Notes: a model not told the origin generated them from the letters alone. Counted from the first letter of the stretch, positions 1 through 5,099 are shown. The stretch: DNA of 5,841 bases from an uncultured Lactobacillus sp. (GCA_937874185.1 CALNAK010000031.1:1-5841), one strand, 5' to 3'. A program made the numbers and translations.

Positions 1-45
1 AAACGTTAGAATCAAGCCATATAGGCGTTATTTTAATTATAAGCT

Positions 46-92
46 AAAAAACAGTCCCTAACAAACCAAAGCGATTTGTTAGGGACTGTTTT
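46..92. terminator. Strong bidirectional rho-independent terminator
   Basis: Positions 48-65 and 75-92 are perfect 18-bp inverted arms around a 9-nt loop, with the core CAGTCCCTAACAAA. Read on the minus strand the stem is followed by a run of six T; read on plus the right arm ends in TTTT. It can therefore stop transcription from both sides. It is the first strong stop met by the minus-strand promoter at 818-846, and it could also end a plus-strand gene lying left of the window. In the first 45 bases only short open tails are seen, and none can be assigned to a gene. Confidence 0.85.
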
Positions 93-660
93 GATAGGTT
101 TTGTGAGGGGTTATTATATAAATATAGCCCTCCCTATAACTCTACCTAATAATTAATGTTTGACATCAAACTAAACTAATGCTTTGTTTGATTTGAGGGA
201 ACTGAGTTGGTTGAGCAAAGTTTTCCCTACTGTTTAAAGTAGAAAAAAACCTACGGTACACTTTGCCGTCATCTCGGTCATTCGTGTATATCGCATGTCA
301 TACGAGTTTTTGCATTCCTGCATCTTAATCAACTGATCTACTTTTCGATCACACCATCAAATAATGCCCTGATGGCTCCTATATCGTATATTGCTTAACG
401 CTGACAACATAGGATTGATTAAGCTCCATGTGCCGTAACACATTCATTATTCCTAACCCAAGCCTTTTATTATGGTCGCTCTCACCTACAATTACACCGT
501 TGGTATGACTACAACTTCTGTGTAACGCCCTGTGTTTTTTTACGGTAGCGGTAGGGAAAATCCCGCTTGTCTATTTTTTCGCACACTATATACAGCGATT
601 TGGCTCTTCCGAGTTACTCAAGGTAACTACCCCCTACACGTCATATATACCATACCCCTT
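93..660 (-). other. Region without intact gene; possible decayed minus-strand reading frame
   Basis: No convincing complete gene is seen on either strand. The minus strand carries gene-like signals. An AGGGGG ribosome site (635-630) sits 8 nt before a TTG codon (621-619), opening a frame that stops after 11 codons. Coding-like stretches then continue in changing frames, for example residues reading VIVGESDHNKRLGLGIMNVL (about 485-420), then GAIRALFDGVIEK and DQLIKMQECKNSYDMRYTRM. They are interrupted by stops, as expected if a gene has collected several indels. I do not recognise the protein. Its position behind a promoter and antisense RNA is where a plasmid rep gene would be expected, but that is inference. 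In AT-rich DNA such short frames can arise by chance, so a non-coding structured region is a real alternative. Near 165-192 there is also a small inverted repeat, ATCAAAC...GTTTGAT. Confidence 0.3.
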
Positions 661-697
661 AAAGTGTTTGGCTTCACTATTTTTGAAATCAACCACA

Positions 698-726
698 TTT
701 ACAACATAAAGGAAATATTGTATAAT
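698..726 (+). promoter_or_regulatory. Promoter of the small antisense RNA
   Basis: The -35 box TTTACA (698-703) is separated by exactly 17 bp from a perfect -10 box TATAAT (721-726). This predicts a start near 733. Only about 60 bp further on is an intrinsic terminator, so the promoter appears dedicated to a short RNA rather than to a protein gene. Confidence 0.8.
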
Positions 727-732
727 ATAGTC

Positions 733-796
733 ACGTATGTTAATCAAATAAGAAATTACGTGGCTATCAAGGATTGCAGTCCTTGGTGGCTTTTTC
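733..796 (+). ncRNA. Predicted ~64-nt antisense (countertranscribed) RNA
   Basis: The RNA is bounded by a strong promoter ending at 726 and a terminator. The terminator stem pairs 763-773 with 780-790 (11 pairs, two of them G-U) around a 6-nt loop and is followed by TTTTTCTTT. A smaller 5' hairpin can form between CACGTA (732-737) and TACGTG (757-762). The RNA is fully complementary to the leader of the transcript from the opposing promoter at 818-846. Short, highly structured RNAs antisense to a rep leader control copy number in many Gram-positive theta plasmids, such as RNAI of the pSK41/RepA_N group. That role is inferred here because no intact rep gene follows. A plus-strand reading frame spanning 532-813 overlaps this RNA and has no ribosome binding site, so I do not call it a gene. 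Confidence 0.65.
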
Positions 797-817
797 TTTA
801 TTCATTTTTATGACTCA

Positions 818-846
818 AATATACCGTACCAATATTTCCATGTCAA
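818..846 (-). promoter_or_regulatory. Strong leftward promoter opposing the antisense RNA
   Basis: On the minus strand a perfect -35 box TTGACA (846-841) is spaced 17 bp from a -10 box TATATT (823-818). Transcription would start near 811 and run left across the antisense RNA gene (796-733) toward the terminator at 46-92. Two possible ribosome sites lie downstream: AAGGGG (660-655), preceding a tiny ATG frame, and AGGGGG (635-630), preceding a TTG. The promoter is divergent from parA, as the rep promoter is in RepA_N-type replicons. Confidence 0.75.
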
Positions 847-880
847 CAACTTTATAAAGTTTTCACGTATACAAATATTT

Positions 881-1080
881 TATAAAGTTATATTTTTATA
901 AAGTTATATTTTTATAAATTGCTAATATTATAAATTTATGATATTATAAAATTATAAATCAAGAAAAACCTACTGTTTTCAAAATGTGCAACCTGCAGAC
1001 AATTAAAATATAAAATTATATTTTTCCACTTTTATATTATTATAAAAGTATAAATTTATATTTTTATATCTTTATAAAAG
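881..1080 (+). repeat. Array of 8-bp TATA-type repeats: probable partition centromere/operator
   Basis: Cut into octamers from 881, the sequence reads TATAAAGT, TATATTTT, TATAAAGT, TATATTTT, TATAAATT and so on to 960. After a 48-bp gap (six octamers) it resumes in the same phase from 1009 to 1080. Sixteen of the 19 octamers outside the gap begin with TATA. The consensus is TATA followed by A/T-rich bases, mostly AAAN or TTTT. The array ends inside the parA ribosome site. Tandem 7-8 bp repeats in front of a parA-like gene are typical binding arrays for ribbon-helix-helix partition proteins, as in the omega operators and the TAGTARRR octamers of pAD1/pCF10. The gap (961-1008) probably holds part of the parA promoter; one weak candidate is CAGACA (996-1001), 17 bp, TATTTT (1019-1024). 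One extra TATAAAGT at 853-860 is out of phase. Confidence 0.75.
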
Positions 1081-1090
1081 GAGATTTTTT

Positions 1091-1897
1091 ATGACATACG
1101 TTATTACTACTGGTAATTTCAAAGGCGGAGTAGGAAAAACCACCAATTCAGTAATGCTCTCGTACACTTTATCAAAATTGGATAAAAAAGTATTACTCAT
1201 TGATTTAGACCCACAAGCTAATGCAACTGATTTACTCCTAAATACAATGACTAATATCTATAAGAAAAAACCAGTATTTAAAGAGACTTTATTTGAATCC
1301 ATAAAAAATAACAATCCAGATGAAGCATTAATCACTGTAAAAGACAATTTAGACTTATTACCTTCATATTCTGATCTACAACAATACGAACACTACCTTT
1401 ATGAAAATTTTTCAGATGATTTTTCTCAAGATCATCACTTATCAACCTTTATAGAAAAAATAAAAGAAAAGTACGATTTCGTATTCCTAGATATTCCACC
1501 GCAATTAAACAAATTTACTGATAATGCCCTGGTTGCTAGTGATTTTGTGATTGTTATTTTACAAACACAAGAAAGAGCTTTAAAAGGTGCAGAAAAATAT
1601 ATTGATCACTTACTACAATTACAAGATGACTATAAGTTAAATATTGATTTACTCGGGATTTTACCAGTTCTACAACAGAACGGTTCAGAACTTGATTTAG
1701 ACGTGTTACAAGACGCTACTGAAATATTTGGAAAGAATAATTTATTCAATACACACATTAAACAAATGAATCGACTCAAACGTTTTGATAGAACAGGTAT
1801 AACAGATAATACAAAAGACATACACGATAAACGTGTACATGCAATTTATAGTGAACTGATTAATGAACTACTTGAACGTATTAACATTTTTAACTAA
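1091..1897 (+). CDS. parA: ParA/Soj-type plasmid partition ATPase
   Basis: This is a 268-residue cytoplasmic ATPase that would bind the nucleoid and move plasmid copies apart together with a centromere-binding partner. The deviant Walker A motif KGGVGKTT lies at residues 11-18, with the signature lysine K11. The switch region LLIDLDPQANAT spans about 35-46, and Walker B, YDFVFLDIPPQLN, has D134. There is no N-terminal helix-turn-helix before the ATPase fold, so this is the short (type Ib/RepB/PrgP-like) form, in which the partner rather than ParA usually regulates the operon. The start is set by AAGGAG (1078-1083), 7 nt before ATG. The downstream small gene begins 15 bp after the stop, so the two form one operon. 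The octamer array upstream overlaps the expected promoter, which suggests autoregulation. Confidence 0.93.
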   Translation: MTYVITTGNFKGGVGKTTNSVMLSYTLSKLDKKVLLIDLDPQANATDLLLNTMTNIYKKKPVFKETLFESIKNNNPDEALITVKDNLDLLPSYSDLQQYEHYLYENFSDDFSQDHHLSTFIEKIKEKYDFVFLDIPPQLNKFTDNALVASDFVIVILQTQERALKGAEKYIDHLLQLQDDYKLNIDLLGILPVLQQNGSELDLDVLQDATEIFGKNNLFNTHIKQMNRLKRFDRTGITDNTKDIHDKRVHAIYSELINELLERINIFN

Positions 1898-1912
1898 TAG
1901 GAGATAATTAAT

Positions 1913-2242
1913 ATGACAGAAGAAATCGGATTAGGGGCATTTCGAAAAAAGCGTACAGAACGACCAGAAAACATAACTCCAGAAATTGCTGATGAAACAA
2001 CCCGCACAATGCCTGAAGATCTACTCAAACTACCCAACAAAAGATTAACGAGCAAAGAACTTCCTAAATCCATTCGACTTCCACTAAACACACACACGGC
2101 CATTAGTACAATTGCAACACTTCAAAGCAAAAAAATATATGAAGTAATCAACGATATTGTCGAAGAATACATTTCTGAATTGCCCATAGCAGAAAAAAAG
2201 ATTATCAAATCTAGCATAGAAACAGTAGAAAAAAATAACTAA
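1913..2242 (+). CDS. Small ribbon-helix-helix-like centromere-binding partner of ParA
   Basis: This 109-residue protein sits directly behind parA, with its own AGGAG (1899-1903) 9 nt before ATG. The N-terminal half (1-50) is charged, with a basic patch around residues 11-17 and no predicted compact fold. In related small ParB/RepC/omega-type proteins such tails contact ParA, often through a basic residue that stimulates ATP hydrolysis. Residues about 52-89 (KSIRLPLNTHTAISTIATLQ and onward) fit one beta strand followed by two helices, the layout of the ribbon-helix-helix fold of Arc/CopG-type DNA-binding proteins. The likely role is to bind the 8-bp repeats at 881-1080, serving as both partition adaptor and repressor. 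Family identity rests on position and fold pattern, not on a strong motif. No clear terminator with a T-run follows. Confidence 0.75.
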   Translation: MTEEIGLGAFRKKRTERPENITPEIADETTRTMPEDLLKLPNKRLTSKELPKSIRLPLNTHTAISTIATLQSKKIYEVINDIVEEYISELPIAEKKIIKSSIETVEKNN

Positions 2243-2249
2243 TTGAAAA

Positions 2250-2350
2250 TTGGTCTAAAAATTGTAACTTTGTGAAAAATGCAAAATTTGCGACTTTGTG
2301 AACGACCAAAACTGGCTCCAAATGAGTTTGTGAATTTTCCGATTTCACAA
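2250..2350. repeat. Cluster of TTTGTGAA repeats behind the partition operon
   Basis: ACTTTGTGAA occurs at 2267-2276 and 2293-2302, with AGTTTGTGAA at 2325-2334. An inverted TTCACAA at 2344-2350 forms a 7-bp-arm dyad with the last direct copy. The first two copies flank a small palindrome GCAAAATTTGC (2281-2291) and are enclosed by TTGGTC (2250-2255) and GACCAA (2304-2309). Nothing here codes for a recognisable protein; a frame running 2279-2569 has no ribosome site and overlaps the antitoxin RNA. The cluster could be a protein-binding site or part of an RNA structure at the end of the parA operon. No function is assigned. From 2351 to about 2475 I see nothing further. Confidence 0.5.
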
Positions 2351-2479
2351 GGAAAAACAACCCCTGATAAAGCCTGTCACAGCGTTACTTTCGATAGTGG
2401 TAATTATGTTAACCAATATGGGCATAGTAGATATTTATATCAGTTATGGGTTGTTAATTATGTATGTTTTAGCAAATCG

Positions 2480-2488
2480 TGTTATAAT
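2480..2488 (+). promoter_or_regulatory. Extended -10 promoter of the antitoxin RNA
   Basis: A perfect TATAAT (2483-2488) is preceded by TGT, the extended -10 element. The -35 region (ATGTAT at 2460-2465) is poor, which the extended element can offset. The predicted start is near 2495. Confidence 0.6.
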
Positions 2489-2494
2489 AAATGT

Positions 2495-2618
2495 AACCAA
2501 AAAAGACATGTGATAGAGACACATGCCTTTAAATCACAAGCCTGCTCAGGCGTTGATGATATTGTTTAAATTTAAAATAACTTAAACCCCCTATTACCTC
2601 TCAAAGTTAAGGGGTTTT
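2495..2618 (+). ncRNA. Predicted antitoxin RNA (RNA II) of a type I toxin-antitoxin locus
   Basis: The RNA runs from the extended -10 promoter to the shared terminator at 2584-2620, about 125 nt, convergent with the toxin mRNA. It can form a hairpin with CATGTG (2507-2512) and CACATG (2520-2525) around a 7-nt loop. The segment 2521-2542 repeats, in direct orientation, the DNA at 2751-2773 (ACATG, three variable bases, TTAAAT, then AAGCC). The RNA can therefore base-pair with the toxin leader immediately upstream of the toxin ribosome site. The shared terminator gives a second complementary region. This is the RNA I/RNA II arrangement of the pAD1 par locus. The exact ends are predicted only. 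Confidence 0.6.
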
Positions 2619-2620
2619 TG
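2584..2620. terminator. Shared bidirectional terminator of toxin and antitoxin RNAs
   Basis: The arms AAACCCC (2584-2590) and GGGGTTT (2611-2617) enclose a 20-nt loop. On plus the stem is followed by TTTTTG, and on minus by TTTAAG with further T bases. It lies between the two convergent transcripts, so both would end here and share this complementary stem-loop, as in Fst/par loci. Confidence 0.7.
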
Positions 2621-2625
2621 TTTGC

Positions 2626-2727
2626 CTATTTTTTAGGCTTGTTAATCTCTTTGATTAGTTCAACTACTTTAGTAGCCAAACCAACCAAAGCCGTAATTAA
2701 CACAATTACCGCGGTCCAAAAGACCAT
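2626..2727 (-). CDS. Small hydrophobic peptide, candidate type I (Fst-like) toxin
   Basis: This is a 33-residue peptide beginning MVFWTAVIVLITALVGLATK. A single membrane segment spans about residues 3-19. It is followed by an amphipathic, basic tail with K20, K26, K31, K32 and K33, ending PKK. The layout (short, one transmembrane helix, charged C-terminus) is that of the Fst/Ldr class of membrane-acting plasmid toxins. The APxxVG-type core typical of Fst is not evident, so I infer toxin function mainly from the locus. The ATG is the first start after an in-frame TAA at about 2749. AGAGAGG (2746-2740) lies 12 nt upstream, a rather long spacing that suggests weak or structure-controlled translation. 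Transcription probably starts near 2816. Small holin-like peptides are an alternative. Confidence 0.65.
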   Translation of the reverse strand: MVFWTAVIVLITALVGLATKVVELIKEINKPKK

Positions 2728-2822
2728 TGTTGGTTTTATCCTCTCTTATAACATGAGGTTAAATACATAAGCCCCACCCCCTGCTATTGGACTCACCAAC
2801 GCCTTAACTTGCTTGCCTAATT

Positions 2823-2831
2823 ATTGTACCA
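2823..2831 (-). promoter_or_regulatory. Extended -10 promoter of the toxin mRNA
   Basis: On the minus strand TGG precedes TACAAT (2828-2823), forming an extended -10 element. No good -35 box is found at the usual distance. Both RNAs of the module use this promoter type. It predicts an untranslated leader of about 90 nt before the toxin ATG. Between this promoter and the recombinase stop at 2888 nothing else is seen. Confidence 0.5.
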
Positions 2832-2887
2832 TATTACCATTTAACAGTTTTTAGATAGCATTTTAATAAAACCTAAACTCGTATTTT

Positions 2888-3451
2888 CTATTCTTTCTTC
2901 AACTCTCTAAATCGTCTTTGTTGTGTCCGAATACTGATACCTGTTTTTCGATAAATCATTTTGTATGTCATACCCTGTTCTCGTAATTCATAAGCAAAAT
3001 TAATCTGTTCATCACTATATGTTTTTGGACGCCCCTCCTTAAAGTTTGGGTCATTTTGCTTAGCATAATTTTTCCCTTCTTGGGTACGCGTCACGATCAT
3101 ATCACGCTCAAATTGCGCAAATGCACTAAATATTGTAAATATAAGCTGACCAGTTGGTGTACTGTCAATCAGTCCCATGTTTAAAATATTAACCTTGATT
3201 CCTCGTTCAAATAAGTCTTGAATAATTTCAAGTGCTTCACGTGTATTTCTAGCAAAGCGATCTAGCTTAGTCACAATCAACATATCTCCAGACGTTAGCT
3301 GTTGGATTAATTTTTTAAACTCTGGACGTTTAGTTGTTGTTCCTGTAAATTTTTCTTGATAAATTTTTTCAGCACCAGCTTCTTTCAGAATAGAAATCTG
3401 ATTTTCCAATTTTTGATCACTTGTACTTACACGTGCATAGCCATATTTCAT
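2888..3451 (-). CDS. Serine recombinase, resolvase/invertase family
   Basis: This is a 187-residue site-specific recombinase of the resolvase/DNA-invertase (Pin/TnpR) type, probably used to resolve plasmid multimers or to invert or move DNA. The N-terminal motif YARVSTSDQ places the catalytic serine at S9 with R7 beside it. KLDRFARNTREAL (about 62-74) supplies R65 and R68. FERDMIVTRTQEG (about 114-126) is the start of the long E helix. GRPKTYSDEQ (140-149) is the hinge into a C-terminal helix-turn-helix reaching residue 187. The length matches complete family members and no key residue is missing. The start is supported by GAGG 8 nt before ATG. Its promoter overlaps two related repeats, consistent with self-repression by binding to its recombination site. 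No transposase is seen nearby. Confidence 0.92.
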   Translation of the reverse strand: MKYGYARVSTSDQKLENQISILKEAGAEKIYQEKFTGTTTKRPEFKKLIQQLTSGDMLIVTKLDRFARNTREALEIIQDLFERGIKVNILNMGLIDSTPTGQLIFTIFSAFAQFERDMIVTRTQEGKNYAKQNDPNFKEGRPKTYSDEQINFAYELREQGMTYKMIYRKTGISIRTQQRRFRELKKE

Positions 3452-3471
3452 TGTACTAACCTCATTTTCTC

Positions 3472-3498
3472 TGTCACTTACGTCATTAAGTTATGACG
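3472..3498. repeat. Recombinase site-like dyad A
   Basis: The region contains CGTCAT (3481-3486), TAAGTT, then ATGACG (3493-3498), a perfect 6-bp inverted repeat. It also contains the 12-mer TTAAGTTATGAC (3486-3497), shared with dyad B 61 bp away. The outer TGTCA (3472-3476) extends the imperfect symmetry to about 27 bp, the usual size of a resolvase subsite. It lies between the -10 box and the recombinase start codon. Confidence 0.55.
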
Positions 3499-3514
3499 CT
3501 CTACAATCCCTTTA

Positions 3515-3543
3515 ATTATAGGCTATAAAAAAAGGCGACACAA
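3515..3543 (-). promoter_or_regulatory. Promoter of the serine recombinase gene
   Basis: On the minus strand TTGTGT (3543-3538) is followed 17 bp later by a perfect TATAAT (3520-3515). The predicted start near 3508 gives a leader of about 57 nt. Dyad A lies just downstream and dyad B overlaps the -35 box, so a protein bound at either would block transcription. Confidence 0.7.
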
Positions 3544-3560
3544 CTGTTAAGTTATGACAC
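3536..3560. repeat. Recombinase site-like dyad B
   Basis: This is a 25-bp imperfect dyad. The left arm GACACAACT and the right arm AGTTATGAC (GTCATAACT when inverted) match at seven of nine positions. It shares TTAAGTTATGAC (3547-3558) with dyad A and overlaps the recombinase -35 box. From here to about 3640 nothing further is identified, apart from a small hairpin CGTTT ctc AAACG near 3622-3634. Confidence 0.55.
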
Positions 3561-3643
3561 AGTTTATATATTCATTTAGCGGACATTGACCCATTTATTA
3601 ATAAAAACTGGACTTAGAATGCGTTTCTCAAACGTCAAAACCT

Positions 3644-3671
3644 AAAAAAAAGCCCTTAAAAGGCGTTTTTT
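3644..3671 (-). terminator. Rho-independent terminator behind the truncated gene
   Basis: On the minus strand GCC (3664-3662) pairs with GGC (3654-3652), extended by a G-U and an A-U pair, and is followed by eight T (3651-3644). The flanking AAAAAA can also pair with the T-run, so it may act weakly in the plus direction. It lies just after the stop of the small frame at 3676-3795, marking a genuine gene end there. Confidence 0.65.
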
Positions 3672-3675
3672 ATGT

Positions 3676-3807
3676 TTAGCGTTGAATAGTTGGTCCTTTT
3701 TGTGTTTTTGTTTTTTTAAAATCAGGATTGTCATCAACAAATTTTTGTAACGATTTTTGTGTTTGTTCGCTAATTTTCTTACGAATTTCTTTCATCTGCC
3801 CTTGTAA
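3676..3807 (-). pseudogene. 3' remnant of an unidentified minus-strand gene (39 codons from its ATG)
   Basis: The open frame reads LQGQ before MKEIRKKISEQTQKSLQKFV and ends KGPTIQR and TAA. An in-frame TGA lies just upstream at 3810-3808. The peptide is charged and probably helical, has no ribosome site before its ATG, and is followed at once by a good terminator. It therefore looks like the natural C-terminus of a longer protein whose body was lost. The break falls between 3807 and the stop of the transporter gene (3830), so the two were probably joined by a deletion or insertion. The Q/K-rich tail would suit a plasmid mobilisation protein, but I cannot show this. A free-standing 39-residue gene is less likely. 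Confidence 0.5.
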
Positions 3808-3829
3808 TCACAAATCTTAATTTGGTTAA

Positions 3830-5026
3830 TTATATTGATTTATTGTGTGTCTGATTACGACTAATCATTTTTTGACTGATAACTATCACTAACAGAATTG
3901 CAAAAATTGAAGCCATAAAGTAAAAATCACTTTTAACGGTTCCGCCAAATAGATTGCCTCCAGTGGTTAATGCTATCGGTGCAACAAAAGATCCCGCATT
4001 GAAACCAATTAATACCATTGTATTTATTGCGTTCTCTTTCCCACTCGGAGCAGTTTCAGAAATTGTCTTAAATGCATATGTACCAATAAGTGGCGAACCT
4101 ATTCCTGAAATTACACTACCAAGGCATACTAGCCATAAATGACCCTGTGAGATAGCTAAACTTCCAATTAAGAAAGCCACTATGCCGCTTGGGACGACCC
4201 ACCAATGAAGCAAATTATAAATTTTGCCAAAGAAAATACCGACTATCATCGCCATAGTTGTTTTCATTGCTATGATAATACCTGATAATGTTCCAGTTCC
4301 TATTTTTTGCTCCGCTAATAGTTTTGGTAATTCCACATTAGTACCAGTATCACATAAAGTTATCAACATGAGAAATAAGGCTAAAAATACAAAGCCTATC
4401 TGTTTTTTACCATGACTTTCATTACTACTATTATTTTTTTTCAGATTATTTTTATCGGTTTTCGATTGCACTTCAGGTACATACTTCCAAAAAATAAATG
4501 ATATTGGAATTGCCCAAACATAAATTAAGAAGCCAAAACGCCATCCAAGTAACAGCAAAGCTCCTATCATAAGACTAGCCAATGCATATCCTAATTGTTC
4601 CATGGAAGTTCGAATACCCAACAATTTAGTTTTTTCGCTACCACTATAAAGTAAATCAATAACAGTAATTGCCAAAGAATTAAAAAAACCCACTCCTACA
4701 CCAAAGACAATCCTAGAAATTAATATTACATAGTAATTATCAATAAAGAAAGGTACCACACCTGCAAAACCAGCCAATAAAAGCCCTAATATTACAGTTT
4801 TTTTGATACCTATTTTTTTAGAAATAAAATTTGCAATTATTAAGGAAATGACAACTGAAAATTGTTGTACAGTACTTAAACTTTCAATAGCAGCCTCTGA
4901 AATATTATTATAATGGTTACTAATATCTGGCAACAGCGGAGAAATTGCCGGTCCTGTTGTGATAATAAGGGAAACGCTTAAAACCGATATTTTTGTTAAT
5001 AAGTTTAATTTATTTTGTTTATTCAT
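3830..5026 (-). CDS. Major facilitator superfamily transporter, drug/H+ antiporter-like
   Basis: This is a 398-residue, 12-helix membrane transporter with a long hydrophilic loop (about 183-208, rich in K and N) between the two six-helix halves. The first half has a degenerate motif A between helices 2 and 3 (ANFISKKIGIKKT, 65-77) and R105 in RIVFGVGVGFF, the motif B arginine of helix 4. A GWRFGF (161-166) between helices 5 and 6 is common in DHA1-type exporters. Polar and charged residues inside helix 7 (CDTGTNVELP, about 225-234) may line the path. The substrate cannot be read from sequence; efflux of a toxic compound is the usual guess. GAAAGG (5037-5032) lies 5 nt before the ATG. No helix is missing. 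No terminator follows, consistent with a rearranged 3' flank. Inverted repeats upstream suggest a regulator encoded elsewhere. Confidence 0.88.
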   Translation of the reverse strand: MNKQNKLNLLTKISVLSVSLIITTGPAISPLLPDISNHYNNISEAAIESLSTVQQFSVVISLIIANFISKKIGIKKTVILGLLLAGFAGVVPFFIDNYYVILISRIVFGVGVGFFNSLAITVIDLLYSGSEKTKLLGIRTSMEQLGYALASLMIGALLLLGWRFGFLIYVWAIPISFIFWKYVPEVQSKTDKNNLKKNNSSNESHGKKQIGFVFLALFLMLITLCDTGTNVELPKLLAEQKIGTGTLSGIIIAMKTTMAMIVGIFFGKIYNLLHWWVVPSGIVAFLIGSLAISQGHLWLVCLGSVISGIGSPLIGTYAFKTISETAPSGKENAINTMVLIGFNAGSFVAPIALTTGGNLFGGTVKSDFYFMASIFAILLVIVISQKMISRNQTHNKSI

Positions 5027-5070
5027 ATCAACCTTTCATTTATAAGAATAAAAGCAACGTTTAATATTTT

Positions 5071-5099
5071 TTAATGTTCTAAAAACATTAATTCAATGT
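5071..5099 (-). promoter_or_regulatory. Overlapping palindromes upstream of the transporter: possible operator
   Basis: TTAATGTT (5071-5078) and AACATTAA (5084-5091) are perfect 8-bp arms around 5 bp. The right arm then forms a second dyad with AATGT (5095-5099), again with a 5-bp centre, giving three evenly spaced half-sites. A weak promoter overlaps them on the minus strand: TTGAAT (5096-5091), 17 bp, TAAAAA. The geometry suits a dimeric repressor or activator of the transporter. No regulator gene is seen in the window. Confidence 0.45.

Larger units (their letters stand above)
2521..2773 (+). repeat. Direct-repeat pair linking antitoxin RNA and toxin leader
   Basis: Copy 1 is 2521-2542 and copy 2 is 2751-2773. 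Both start ACATG, have a variable triplet (CCT or AGG), then TTAAAT, and end in CA-AAGCC with a one-base length difference. Because the two RNAs are transcribed toward each other, direct repeats in the DNA become complementary in the RNAs. Copy 2 ends five bases before the toxin ribosome site (AGAGAGG, 2746-2740), so pairing would abut it. The span given here covers both copies and the sequence between them. Confidence 0.6.

Noticed and set aside
513..540. GTAACGCCCTGTG as a possible MOBQ-type oriT nick region
   Set aside because: Only a few bases resemble the GCGCCCT core of that family, no relaxase gene is adjacent, and no convincing flanking inverted repeat was found.
532..813. 93-codon plus-strand open frame
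   Set aside because: It has no ribosome site, its composition is not protein-like, and it runs through the antisense RNA promoter, the RNA itself and its terminator.
881..1080. CRISPR array
   Set aside because: The repeats are 8 bp, tandem and AT-only, without unique spacers; they fit a partition operator.
1630..1821. Minus-strand frames opposite parA, the 109-residue gene (1894-2103) and the transporter (3954-4142, 4224-4415)
   Set aside because: They are shadows of well-supported genes on the other strand and lack start signals.
2279..2569. 96-codon plus-strand open frame
   Set aside because: No ribosome site; it overlaps the TTTGTGAA repeats and the antitoxin RNA promoter and gene; the translation shows no recognisable fold.
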